Positions 48,501 to 58,818 of a DNA stretch of 64,000 nt are shown piece after piece; position 1 is the stretch's first letter; every line of letters starts with the position of its first letter. The DNA comes from Saccharum officinarum (lineage: Eukaryota > Streptophyta > Magnoliopsida > Poales > Poaceae), in NCBI GenBank assembly GCA_020631735.1, contig CM036223.1, forward strand, positions 54,612,456-54,676,455, written 5' to 3'. The notes below the pieces were generated by a model. It did no database searches. It worked only from the letters and a program-made list of their open reading frames with translations, and was not told where the DNA came from. The position numbers and the translations under genes were made by a program.

Positions 48501-50357
48501 TGTTCAAACGTGTTAATACCGGAGAGGAAATTTGCACCTAAGCTTGAAGTGATTTGAATAGAGCACCACATAACTTGGTTTTGTGCTTACAACGTTGCAA
48601 TGTCATTGCATTCATCTTCACATCATTCATGCACGTCCATAAATCATCATGTCATTTTTGGATGCATACATGAAATTCATTGGATGCAAATACATGCAAT
48701 AGGTGTGCCAAGAATCGTGTTACGAGCAAAGTCCCGCTGGACGTGGAACCCGAAGTTGAAGTCCGTTCTAGAACCGGAGGTCCAGTCCGACGAAGCCGGA
48801 GAAGACGTGGGAATCGTTCTTGAAGCTGACCCTTGATCTATCTTCTTTCGGTTAAGGCAAGCCCCGGAGCATTATAAGCCTCCTACTTTTAAAGCAATTA
48901 TCTTTATATACATGTTATATGTATTGTTGCATTACGTGATAGGAGTTGGTTGGAAACCCTTGCTGCATTGATAACACTCCTTGTCCAGCAATTCGAACCT
49001 TGAATCCTATGTAGACAGGATCGTATCTATGCTTAGCCCTGCTAAATTAGACCGGTAGAAGTCGGGTGATTTCCTGTCACCTGCGAGATATAGGGCTTTG
49101 TCAGGTCACGGTTGGCTATATTTGCTATCGTGGAAATGAACCATGTGTTAATGAAATAAAATGAGACCGGCGGGATGACGATAGTGAAGCAGCAAGGCAT
49201 GGAGGTCTTGGGTGTGGATCTATCCCGTCTGTGTCGATTAAGGACCGAGACCTGGAGCCTTCTATGTCATTTTGAACGCATGCCTGACATTTAGTTGGCC
49301 GGCCTGAGGTTGCCGACCGCGAAGCCTAGTAGCTCAACTCAGGCTGCGAAGTCGAAAAGTGAAAGTCGCCTCGGAAGGGAGCCAGAGGGTCCAAGGGCAG
49401 GTGAGTTAAAAGTCCTGAGCATCCTGGCCACTGGTATCCCCGAGAACGCGGCGCTGTTCGGGCCCACCCTGAGTTGTACCAAAGGTTATCTACGGCTGCC
49501 TTTAGCGGGGTTTGCCGGGTGAGTGTCAGGAATACCCCCCTCAGCTGAGTTGGAATCGATTCGAGTCGCCGTCTCTCCCGGATAGTGAGAAACTTGACTG
49601 GTTATCTCCAGCGTAGATACACTAATTATTAATGATGGTTCGGAATTGATGATAATGATGATGATGGCCTTATTATACCTGCTATGGTTAATATTGTTTG
49701 CTCCTAATAAAGTGATTGCTCTAGTACAGGTGCTAATCTAGATGACAGATTAATGATTATTAACTTGATGCTTAAGCATTAATGATTACTGATTTGTAAT
49801 AAGCTTTTCTGCAAATGAGTCAAGCTAGCCCACTTTATAAAGCCTTGCATAATCCTTGGTGTCACCGTTGTTTCTGGTTTTTGACGGGTAAGTCTAGCTG
49901 AGTACCTTCTCGTACTCAGGGTTTATTCCCACCTGTTGCAGGTAGCAGATTCGTACTTGTTGCTGCAAGTATTGTCTTCGCCATGTGGGCGTGAAGACTA
50001 GACCATATGGGCATGGTCTCTGTAGTATCTCTTCTGGTATGCTTTTGCAGGATGTGACTATGTACTGGCAGTATTTGATTATTAAATGGTTCTAGAAATT
50101 ATGTTGCTTCCGCTAATCTTTATTTTAGTTTTGTAATAAAATTATTTGTACTCCGATGTATGAGAGCTACTTACGAACTGTTGTAACAAGTGTTGTGTTA
50201 TGTTGAATCACTACGATCTTGGTTGCTCTCGGTTTGGTTTGAAATCCTTCCTGATTTCGTGGACTACCGGAGTTATATGGGCTCAAGTTTGAGAATTTGA
50301 TCGTTTCGGCGATTGTTTTTGAACTTGTGCTCTTATAATTTGGACGGTTCCGTTACA
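45529..50357 (+). repeat. 3' LTR of element B
   Basis: 4829 bp, from TGTAACACCCTGGTGTTAG to TTCCGTTACA, uninterrupted; it shows the pre-insertion site of C (GGGGCAAAGTTGGGC near 46410). U3 to about 46400, GC-rich block to about 47240, AT-rich remainder with the conserved CTGAGTAC/GTACTCAG hairpin near 49900. No gene. Confidence 0.94.
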
Positions 50358-52060
50358 AATCCTTCATTATGCATTCATGAAACTTATTATGCACACATGC
50401 AATAGGTGTTCCGGAGGGGGTGACTCCTCTGAGTTCGAGGGAGCGATCCCGAAAGGAGATCCAGGAGCAGCCAGGGGAGCCGAAGAAGCAGTCAGCGAAG
50501 GAAGGGCCACTGAGGAATTGCCGGAGTGCCCAGATCACCGGCCGTCCACCTTTCTGAAAGCAAGCCCGGTGCATGCTGACCCTACTATTTTAAAATTCAA
50601 TCTTAGTACTTTTGCTTGTTTACTGCATAAGTTGTAGGAGTTGTGTGAAACACTTGTTGCATTATATCTGTCTTGTCCAGATATCGTACTTAATCCTAAA
50701 TTAGGTTTAGGCACGTGTCAATGCTTAGCCTTGCTTAGTCCGGTAGAAGTCGGGTGATTTTCGGTCATCCGCGAGATGTAGGAATGGGTCACGAGTGGCT
50801 ATATGGCTATCGTGGATGGAACCATGCCTTAAATAAAATTGAGACCGGACGGAAGTTCGATAGTACAGCCGCAAGACACTTCACATCTTGGGTGTGGAGC
50901 TATGCCCGTCTGAGTCGTTTAAGACCGATTCGCTGTATGTTCTTGAGTCATGTTGAACGCAGTCTAACACTTAGTTGGCCGGATAAGTCGTTCCGACCGC
51001 GAAGTCGAGTAGTATGGTTCAGGCCGGGAATCGAATGGTAGGTTGCATCTTGGAGGAGAGAAAAGGATGTGCTTAGGGACATTGACGTGAGACCAAGGGG
51101 GGCTAGAGTCCCTATCACCTGACAGAGTGTCCCCTTGGGGACGCGACATTATTGGACCCGCGATTCCTGAACTGTACGAAAGGTGACCGGAGCAGCCCTC
51201 GCCAGGCGTGACTCGGTGAGTGTTAGAAATACCCCTCCAGCTGGATAGGAATTCGATTCGAATCGCCTTCGCTCCGGTTAGTGAGCACTTAACTGAGCAG
51301 CGGCAACGTAGATCTCATTAAATTGAACAGATAGTTAAGTGAATGATACAATGTTGCCGCAATCTATACCTGCTATGGATATAAGGATATTAATTGTTTG
51401 ATTATAATCAAGTGCATGTTTAGTACAGAAGCTAAGATAGATGACAGGTAAATGCTAAAAATAACTGCTAGTACAGGTTGAAAGAGTTTCAATTACTTAT
51501 GCCTTTCTGCAAAATGTGATGTCAGCTAGCCCACTTATGAAAGCCTTGCATAATCCTTGGTGTCATCTTATTTCTGGTTTTAAACGGATAAGTCTAGCTG
51601 AGTACATTCCAGTACTCAGGTTTATTCCCTTCTGTTGTAGATGATATGCTTTACCAAGGCTTCTGCAAGACCTGTCTCCACCCTGCGGGTGACGAAGATT
51701 AGATCACTCGGGCGTGATCATCCGTTATGTACTTTCCTTAATGCTTTTGCGGGATGTTGATCAGTAAGACTGGCAGTAGTATTTGAACAACTGGTGTGTG
51801 TTATGCTTCCGCTACTTTATGAACTTGGTTTGTAATAATTTGCGACTCTGTGTGTGTAAGTGGATTTCAGAACTACTTGTGAAATGTAACGTGTGATGTG
51901 TTATGTTGAATGATGCGATCTTGGTTGTAAGCAAGTTGAATTTGAAATCCTTCGTGGTTTCGATTGACTACCGGGATTATATGGGCTCAAGTTCGAAAAT
52001 TTGAGCGCTTCGGTGCTTGTTTTTGTACTTGTGCTCTTATATTTGGTCGGTTCTGTTACA
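50358..52060 (+). repeat. 3' LTR of element A, right part
   Basis: Resumes A's LTR after B (CTTCATTATGCATTCATG, as at 1410) and ends TTCTGTTACA at 52060, matching the 5' LTR end at 3117. The following bases (CTATA) would be A's target duplication, but the left copy is outside the window. Confidence 0.92.
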
Positions 52061-52306
52061 CTATACTTACAACTATAATCATGTTTATGTTTATGTTATG
52101 CCATATGTTGATCTGTCATGCTAGTACTCTATACATGCATAATCTAGTTCATCAATTTATCATAATTTATATTCTATTTTTAATCTGGAAATTGTCTAAT
52201 TATTCAACAAAATATTATTATCTTATCATATAAATTTGATCAAACTTGAGATGTTTTGATTCTCCCAGATTTTTGGAATGACTTATAATTTGGGATGGAG
52301 GAAGTA
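52061..52306. repeat. Half of a Stowaway-like MITE cut by element A
   Basis: AT-rich sequence ending GACTTATAATTTGGGATGGAGGAAG|TA, the usual 3' terminus of grass Stowaway elements with a TA target. The preceding AAACTTGAGATGTTTTGA and CTCCCAGATTTTTGGAATGA also fit the family. The other end is absent, so A probably inserted into it. Confidence 0.6.
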
Positions 52307-52538
52307 ACTATTAGCACTATTTCATTTGTGTTTTTGTGGAAACATATATGACATACTATCCACCCAGCACTGGAGCTGATGGCCATATGAATAGGAAAAG
52401 AAATATTCAAGCAAGTGGCCAGTGTTTCACTGGTCTGTACGCCGACATACTCTGCGAAAAAACAAACCAACTTGGGAACCACTTTCTGATGGCTATCTTA
52501 AAATTAATGTTGGCTATGTTTGATGTTGTTTTCTGGTC

Positions 52539-52730
52539 ATGCAGGCATCAGTGTCGTCATATGAGACTAGATCGAAGAGTGAATCTAATAGCTTGGAGGG
52601 TCGTCTTCCATGTTTGTGGGACGCTGAGGAGGTCGAAGCTATGGCGTGCCGAGAGGGCTTACAACTGGGGCCGAAGTGGTGGCGGAGAAAGTGCATACTT
52701 AAATCAGACTATTTAAGTATGGCCAGGCTT
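52539..52730 (+). pseudogene. RNase H-like (RVT_3) fragment
   Basis: The frame from 52539 encodes DAEEVEAMACREGLQLG and LKSDYLSMARLLQ, matching the pattern of plant reverse-transcriptase-like RNase H domains (E-A-x-A-x-x-x-G-L-Q, then ESD-like SD). Only the middle of the domain is present and no flanking RT or nuclease is seen. Likely debris of a LINE-type element or an RVT_3 gene. Confidence 0.55.
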
Positions 52731-52855
52731 CTTCAACAACCATTTATTCAAAGATCGAGCCTACATCCAATCAGAGAGGCAACATAAGCCGGAGCCCGGA
52801 GGTGTCTTCCAGGAACTCATTGTGAAGCATACGAGAAGAGAACGAAATGGAGATG

Positions 52856-53360
52856 GTAATGGGTACCCGTGACCTGAAACCGATGGATTTTTACCCCATC
52901 AGGGTATAAGTGTGGGTTAATTTATGTACTCATGATTTGTTAATAGGCAAAATCCATACCTATTTGGTTGTGGGTACGGCTATGGTTATGTTATACCTGA
53001 ACCCATAAACCCATAAGTACATTTATACTCGATATACATCTATAATTGAAAGCTATCTCTGAATCTAATGTACTCCAAACATGGTTCGACTAGCATATCT
53101 AGTGTCATATAGGATATAAGTAGCGTGTGTGCGTGTGTATATATATAATTTTTCTATTATATTTGTTACATATTTGTTGTTCTATTATTATAGTCAAGCT
53201 TAATACATGTGTTACATTTCTTCTCGGACACGGGTAACCAGTAGATACCCGCTACCGCATGAGTATGGTATGGGCATAAAATTGCACCCGCACTTGGGCA
53301 TGGGCTTCTTCATGGGATATAAAAAAATTCTGATGGGTACAAATATGGTTGGGATGATAA
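52856..53360. repeat. GGGTA/TACCC-rich repeat, probable non-autonomous DNA element
   Basis: Repeated GGGTACCCG, GGGTATA, TACCCGC and ATGGGTAC-type words in both orientations (52858-52985 and 53225-53345) flank an AT-rich core. The inverted word use suggests a transposon remnant, but I cannot define termini or a target duplication. Confidence 0.35.
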
Positions 53361-53420
53361 TGATACCTAATGGATATACAAAATTAGTGTGTAAAGCATT
53401 TAATTGCTCATGAATGTAAT

Positions 53421-53551
53421 GGGCCTGTTCGGCTAAACTTAAAGCCAACCATTGGGTTGTTGCCGTTGCTAGGCTGCGATACAAAATTACTATAGCTACA
53501 GTGCTTTTTACAGTAGCTGCAGTGCTGCCGAGAAGTGAGCCGAGGCCAATG
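53421..53551. repeat. MITE-like element with GGCCTGTTCGGCT end
   Basis: Left end GGCCTGTTCGGCT and right end AGCCGAGGCC (inverted, 3-base deletion), with the internal imperfect inverted pair CTACAGTGCTTTTTACAGTAG. Similar ends occur in the hairpin at 56068. Target duplication not clear. Confidence 0.45.
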
Positions 53552-55219
53552 TTTTTTCTGAGTAATGCTATAGCTCTATCTTCTTTAAAGAAAACAGATA
53601 TCTGGTGAATATATGGAATAAAAGATAGCAGAAGCACCGGTCTGCCAAAACTCAGTTGAGTTTCCTCTTCACCCCTCTACCAAATTTAGCTTAAAAAAAG
53701 GAAGGCCTTGCCATGTCAGACACAAAAGCAAATTGTACATGTCCGACTTATCATATTGTAGCAATTTGGAAACACAAGGTGACATCCTTTGGGAACCATA
53801 CTTACATCAAGGATTAAAATTAGCAATGCATTATACGTACTCCTCCTATCTCCTAATAATAATAATATTTTTTTATATTGCTTGGAGCGCAACCAAATCT
53901 GTTGGTTCCGATCTATGGAGCCTTCGATGCTCCAACACCGCGTGTGGGCTCCACTGCCAACCAAAGCAAATGGTGGCCAGGAGATGCTTCCTGATGACGT
54001 GGTCTTATCAGGGCCCTTCGATATTATCCTTTTACCATGAACTGCTAGAGAGAAAGCTCATCAAAAGTGCTATGTGGGTCCAGCTCGAAAACGAGTGAAA
54101 CCTTGCATTTTATTACCAATAACACTATGTAAAATGCAACACGTCCCCGTCACACCTAACAGCAACAGCAGTATTCTTTCCTAGTACCCACAAGTGTGTT
54201 ACATGTTTTCGTTTACATTACATAATAGAATAACCCATCAAAACTCTCTCGTGCTTTGTTAGTGAATACCATGATATTAAGAGTTATTGCATGAGCGACC
54301 TCTTGATTTGTCAAAGGATGTCACTTAGTTCCACAAGCTTTGAAAATTCATTTCTGGCCCTAAACCTATTAATTCGTGCACCACAAGTCCTAAGTAGCCT
54401 GAGGTGATACAAGAAAAACGACTATCCATTAGAAACGACTATCTATTTTCTTTCTTGTGGCAGCTACTCAGGGCGTCATGTGTCCTCTTTCTTTGTTTTT
54501 CGTAAACTTTCATCTACATGGTTGTCCCACCATGCTAACTTGTCTCCATTGCGGTCCTTCCATCCTCAGAGGACTTAGCGCATATTTGGTTCTCTGTCAT
54601 GCCACATCGCAACAAAGTTGAGGCTGCGACATCGGCCGACATTTTTTTGGGTTGCAAATAAAGTTGGGCACGTCGTAATTTTTTTGCATTGATCTACAAC
54701 ATAAAATTTCGCCATAGATGTGGCGGATGTCTTTGGCACCGCAAGTGTGCCGACGCCACAATGATGCTTGGCGAGTTTGGGCTGGGAACTTGACAGGCCC
54801 TTAAAGAAGAAGAATAACCGGAGAAGAACATTATGAAACCCTATTGAATTTGGTCTTGTTTTTTCTAAGCTCAGATTCTTCTTCTTCTGTATAAAAAAGG
54901 TTAACGCCATGCAAAGGGAAAATTTTACTGCAGGAAATGTAAAATGATACCGAGTTATTGGTGAATACAGAAGAAAACACTCTGGCTTCAAGCTAACTTG
55001 ATTACTAAGTGCCTTTATTAGAATAACATTTCTACGACATGGAGGAGAGAGAAAGGTCACTGTTTTGAGCAACTTAGAGGTTGATCATAACTTGGTCCAA
55101 AATAACATTTGTTGTACACATTCTAATCTCAACTTTGCTTAAAGGTCAAAACCTTCATATCTTGAATATAATCCTGCAGTTCCACTTTGGTCAAAGCAGC
55201 ATCACGATAAAACTTAAAA
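53552..55219. other. No recognisable gene
   Basis: Mixed AT-rich sequence. Open frames up to 165 codons (minus strand, 54575-55072) show no domain, motif or codon pattern I trust. Some runs (ATAATAATAATATTTTTTTAT near 53860) are low complexity. Confidence 0.5.
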
Positions 55220-55319
55220 NNNNNNNNNNNNNNNNNNNNNNNNNNNNNNNNNNNNNNNNNNNNNNNNNNNNNNNNNNNNNNNNNNNNNNNNNNNNNNNNN
55301 NNNNNNNNNNNNNNNNNNN
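55220..55319. other. Assembly gap (100 N) next to poly-T
   Basis: Exactly 100 N, followed by a run of T. The homopolymer probably caused the assembly break. Confidence 0.98.
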
Positions 55320-56067
55320 TTTTTTTTTTACCCCTTTTCGCGGAATCGGTGTGGTAGCTCGCAGCAGCTACTGAACTGAATGCGCTGGCCTGGGAGCTGG
55401 GAGTGGGATTGGAGTGAATGCGCTGTCTGTGCTGGCTGCCTGGCTACCAGAGGCAGAGTGGTGGTAAAAAACTAAAAATGGAGGCTAGAAGAGTACTGTA
55501 CTCCAGTAGGTAAGGTAGCTGAGGTGGACCGCGGACGGAGGAGGAAGAAGACGATGGGTGATGGGGGAGGGGTATATGCGAGAGATGGCAAAATTGGGGG
55601 GCATCCACCATCCATCCATCCATCCATGTGAACGTGATTCCAGCCGATGCGTGCGTGCCTGCCCTGCCCTGCCTGTGGAGAACCGGAGAACGAAGCTGGA
55701 GACATTGGAGGCCGGAGGGAGATGATGATCAGATGATGCGCCAAACTGTCTCTTTGTCCTGATCCGCTGCCTGGCCTGCTTCTCTGGTCTCGTCTTGCTC
55801 ACTCTCACTCTCACTCTCGTTCTGCTTTCTTTCACCGTGAAAGGAGCAGCGGATCCAGTCCAGATGGACCATGCATTTTCTTTGGGATCTGTTCCGGCAC
55901 ATGATTCAGGCAGGATGATGCCCCTATCTACTACGAGTATGGTGCTCCTCCTAGCAAGCAGTAAGATGCCTGATGGATGGGCGATCAGATCCGGCTGTAC
56001 ATACTTCCTAGCATAAAGGCACAGAACGAAGTCATGTTGCACGCCCTGCCCTTGCCATAGAGTCACA
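55320..56067. other. Non-coding stretch with simple repeats
   Basis: Contains an ATCC microsatellite (55608-55627) and a CACTCT-type run (55799-55820). The 228-codon minus-strand frame here spans the microsatellite and looks accidental. Confidence 0.5.
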
Positions 56068-56117
56068 GGCCTCGTTCGGCTGGCTGATGGCTGGCAGCCA
56101 GCCAGCCGAACAAGGCC
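56068..56117. repeat. 50-bp hairpin, miniature GGCCT(C/T)GTTCGGCTGGCTG element
   Basis: The 19-base left arm GGCCTCGTTCGGCTGGCTG (56068-56086) pairs with the right arm at 56099-56117 with one mismatch, leaving a 12-base loop. The whole unit is almost nothing but terminal inverted repeats. Confidence 0.75.
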
Positions 56118-56475
56118 ATAATCCATCCCTGTCGTTGTGTCGGTGCCATGCATGCAACTTGAGCATCTCATCTTCTTTAATGGAAGAGAATGCCCGTGTA
56201 TGAGGACTGAGAGGAATCATTGGCCTATTTTATTTACCCGTTTGTTCATTCATTCAAAAAGAAGAATGGCCTAGTTACCCAGTCAAACAAACCACATCAC
56301 AGCTATTACTACTAGTAAATGCATGCAGAATGGCGCCCAGATCCAAACAACACAGGCCTGAATGCCTGATGCTCTGCTGGTCCCTTATGATTCTGCAAAG
56401 TGGACCATGCCCGTAAGATCAAAGGTGTAAGCCTGTAATAAGGAATAAATTAAGCACCAGTGCAAGTGAGCCAAT
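56118..56475. other. No recognisable gene
   Basis: About 360 bases between two MITEs; no coding or RNA signal seen. Confidence 0.5.
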
Positions 56476-56759
56476 GGCCTTGTTCAGTTCCAAAATCGGG
56501 CACCCCCGATTTGGAACAGTTCGCTACAGTGCGCATTAAATGTGCACTGTAGCGATTCGTTTGTATTTGGTAAAAATTGTCTAAATTTTGACTAATTAGG
56601 CTCAAAATGTTCGTCTCGCAAAGTACAATAAAACTGTGCAATTAGTTTTAAATTTCATCTACATTTAGTACTCCATGCATGTGCCGGTATTTTGATATGA
56701 TGGGAATCTTCTTTTTGCATAGTGAAATTTGGGGTTAAATTTAGGAACTAAACAAGGGC
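56476..56759. repeat. MITE with GGCCTTGTTCAGTTCC terminal inverted repeats
   Basis: Left end GGCCTTGTTCAGTTCC (56476-56491) is inverted at GGAACTAAACAAGGGC (56744-56759) with two mismatches. The interior has the familiar GTTCGTCTCGCAAAGTACA segment of this grass family and a perfect 12-bp hairpin TCGCTACAGTGC/GCACTGTAGCGA (56521-56555). Superfamily assignment is uncertain. Confidence 0.75.
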
Positions 56760-57729
56760 ATTCTGTAATTTCACTCACCAGCACCAGTCCAGCCCACCAC
56801 ATCCCTCTAGTTAGTATATGTTTTTTTTAATAAAAACAATTCTGTGTTGTGACTGGAGCAGATCTCTGTGGCTGGCTGGCTGCCTCAATGAGATGAATGC
56901 ACATGCAGAGGCAAGAAGCAGAAGCCGCCACAACGTTGCAGGTGAGGTCAGGTGACCTAATTTCCGTTTTTGTATTATTCACTCACTGCAGCAGCGCCAG
57001 CAACCAGCGAGAGTATCTTGTTTCGGATCCATGCCATGATGCAATGCAACACGACTGCCAACATTTATACTGCACTGTAGCACTGTATCACCAAAACATG
57101 ACAGGATAAAATTTATTTGTACTCTAGTATAGCAGTAGGGAAGACAAGTGGCACGCGGAGGTGATGCAATGCAGACTGCAGTTGCGCAAATGCCTTCGAT
57201 GAAGAACAAAAAAAAAAAAAAAAAACAAAGCTGCAGGCCTGATTCAAATCTTGCGTGAACCATGATGGTAAGATTAATTATCATAACAATGTAATGCCAA
57301 AACCATGTAATTTCATACTCACATGGTTGGCCTCAGTTTGTACTGGATTCATGTATGCCCATGGGAAGAAAACAAAGAAAAAGGAATCATCAGAGAGGTC
57401 ACCATCTTTCTTTCAGAAAGAGAGGTCACCAACTCACCATCAGACACTACACTAAACAAAAATATTCATGGTTATGCAGAATGGAGAGGGGGAGGGATGA
57501 AGAACAGCGTGCTGGTTCGCAGCACACATTGGACGACCATCTCAAACTCAGAAAAACAGAGAAATGCATTTAGGATATGCTACGTGTAGTGCACCACTAA
57601 TTTCCAGAACCAATGTTTTGGCAACTAGTAACAGTTTATCCAGTTCCTCCCCCGACCTAAAATGTCTATATTTCTCTCTCCAGAATTTGATTCACCTAAC
57701 CACAATTTGGTACTTGCATAACCACAATT
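56760..57729. other. No recognisable gene; one long poly-A
   Basis: Includes an A run of about 18 near 57210, which could be a retroposon tail, but no body or duplication is evident. Open frames are short and without motifs. Confidence 0.45.
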
Positions 57730-58506
57730 ATCTATATTACACTAGTAGGAATGCCCCGCGCGTTGCTGCGGGTCTGAAGTAGAAATATAAAGAAGTTAGA
57801 CTAAGAATTAGAAGACGTATATGTATAGATGCATTAGCATAATTATGCAGATTATATCGATTGATATATAGGTTTCATTAGAAGATTTTGTATTACTTTT
57901 CAAAAAAAATACTTGTTGCTACTATAGCACATTGTTTTTCTCATTCTCTTAGCTTTTTCTTAACTTGTCCTTGCAAGATTTGTGATTCTCTTGTTAGACT
58001 TTGGACCTGTCCACAAATCAAATATAGATCGTTCAAATCTCATCCACCCGAACCCCTCACTCCTACTATACCTGAGGGTCATCCCCTGTCCCAAAAGTTC
58101 TAAGAGTTTTCCTTCACAAAATCATACATGTTTCGGAGGACCACATGTAATCCATATGATTTGCAGTTTTGCTAGTTTTTTGTTTAGAAACGGCAGTTTT
58201 GCTAGGCTTTGCTTAGAAGCGGTTTAAATGTTTGCAAAAAAGTTATCGAAATATATCCATGTGGGATCTTGTTTTGAAGAGTTTATTGTGAGGAATACCA
58301 TTGTGCAATTGGATTTTAATTACGATACTTGGTTTAGGTGCTATGACTTTTTTCTATTTCAAAAGAAATAGTCAGTGGGGAGATAAATGGAGTTTAGTGG
58401 ACGCATGATGTCACTTAGTGGGCGGATGACATCACTTTTCAGGATTGGACCAATGAGAAGCTAGAGAATAGGCTAGTGGGTCTTTGCTTCATAGGAGATA
58501 TAGATT
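57730..58506. repeat. Repeat with CCCCGCGCGTTGCTGCGGG signature, probable non-autonomous DNA element
   Basis: Starts TCTATATTACACTAGTAGGAATG and ends CATAGGAGATATAGAT, weakly inverted (TCTATAT shared). The AATGCCC(G)CGCGTTGC-GCGGG signature is common in dispersed grass repeats. No coding. Confidence 0.5.
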
Positions 58507-58818
58507 AGGCCAAATTGACGGGTCATAAAGGTAGGCACGCCATATTTCTAGTATTTCCTAGAACTAAACAACTACCAGACAACAACAATCTACACCAGCT
58601 TGATACACAGTATTGTGTAATGCAAGTTATCAAATGATGATCCATCTCCATACTGCTTAATCAGGACAATGAGAATGCACATTAGTCAACATTTTACTTC
58701 CTGATGAAAACTGATCATCTGCATCTGCTAAATTACCTCCTCAAGACAAGATTCCATTCTTTCGTAGTAATTGCCAGAAACAAAGTTTATTATACCTTTG
58801 TAGCGTCAATCAGAGTTG
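58507..58818. other. 3' flank of the receptor-kinase pseudogene
   Basis: No gene signal. It would contain the kinase 3' UTR (transcribed leftward). Confidence 0.4.

Larger units (their letters stand above)
12862..50357 (+). mobile_element. Ty3/gypsy element B, inserted in the 3' LTR of A
   Basis: The LTR starts TGTAACACC at 12862 and the other copy ends CGTTACA at 50357. A's LTR sequence GCTGCATC|CTTCATT is split around it; the flanks read GCATC (left) and AATC before CTTCATT (right), so the target duplication is imperfect (CATC/AATC). The 5' LTR (878 bp, then C, then about 3.94 kb) and the 3' LTR (4.83 kb) are closely similar. This makes B younger than A. It lacks ORF1. Confidence 0.93.
1..52060 (+). 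mobile_element. Ty3/gypsy element A, outermost of the nest, interrupted by element B
   Basis: Element A occupies 1-12861 and 50358-52060; everything between is the later insertion of B and C. The first 3117 bases match 11430-12861 followed by 50358-52060, so they are the 3' portion of its 5' LTR; the element's left end is outside the window. Order seen: 5' LTR (partial), primer-binding site, leader, ORF1, gag-pol, polypurine tract, 3' LTR of about 5.0 kb. The pol order PR-RT-RH-INT with a chromodomain-like end is that of gypsy chromoviruses; Tekay/Del is my assignment. Stops and frameshifts run through all coding parts, so this copy cannot act on its own. Confidence 0.93.

Noticed and set aside
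54575..55072. 165-codon minus-strand frame
   Set aside because: No recognisable domain, low-complexity runs of Lys and Phe, no start context or neighbours to support it.
55485..56171. 228-codon minus-strand frame
   Set aside because: Crosses an ATCC microsatellite and a MITE hairpin; no motif.
57205..57230. Poly-A as the tail of a processed retrocopy
   Set aside because: No recognisable gene body upstream and no flanking duplication.
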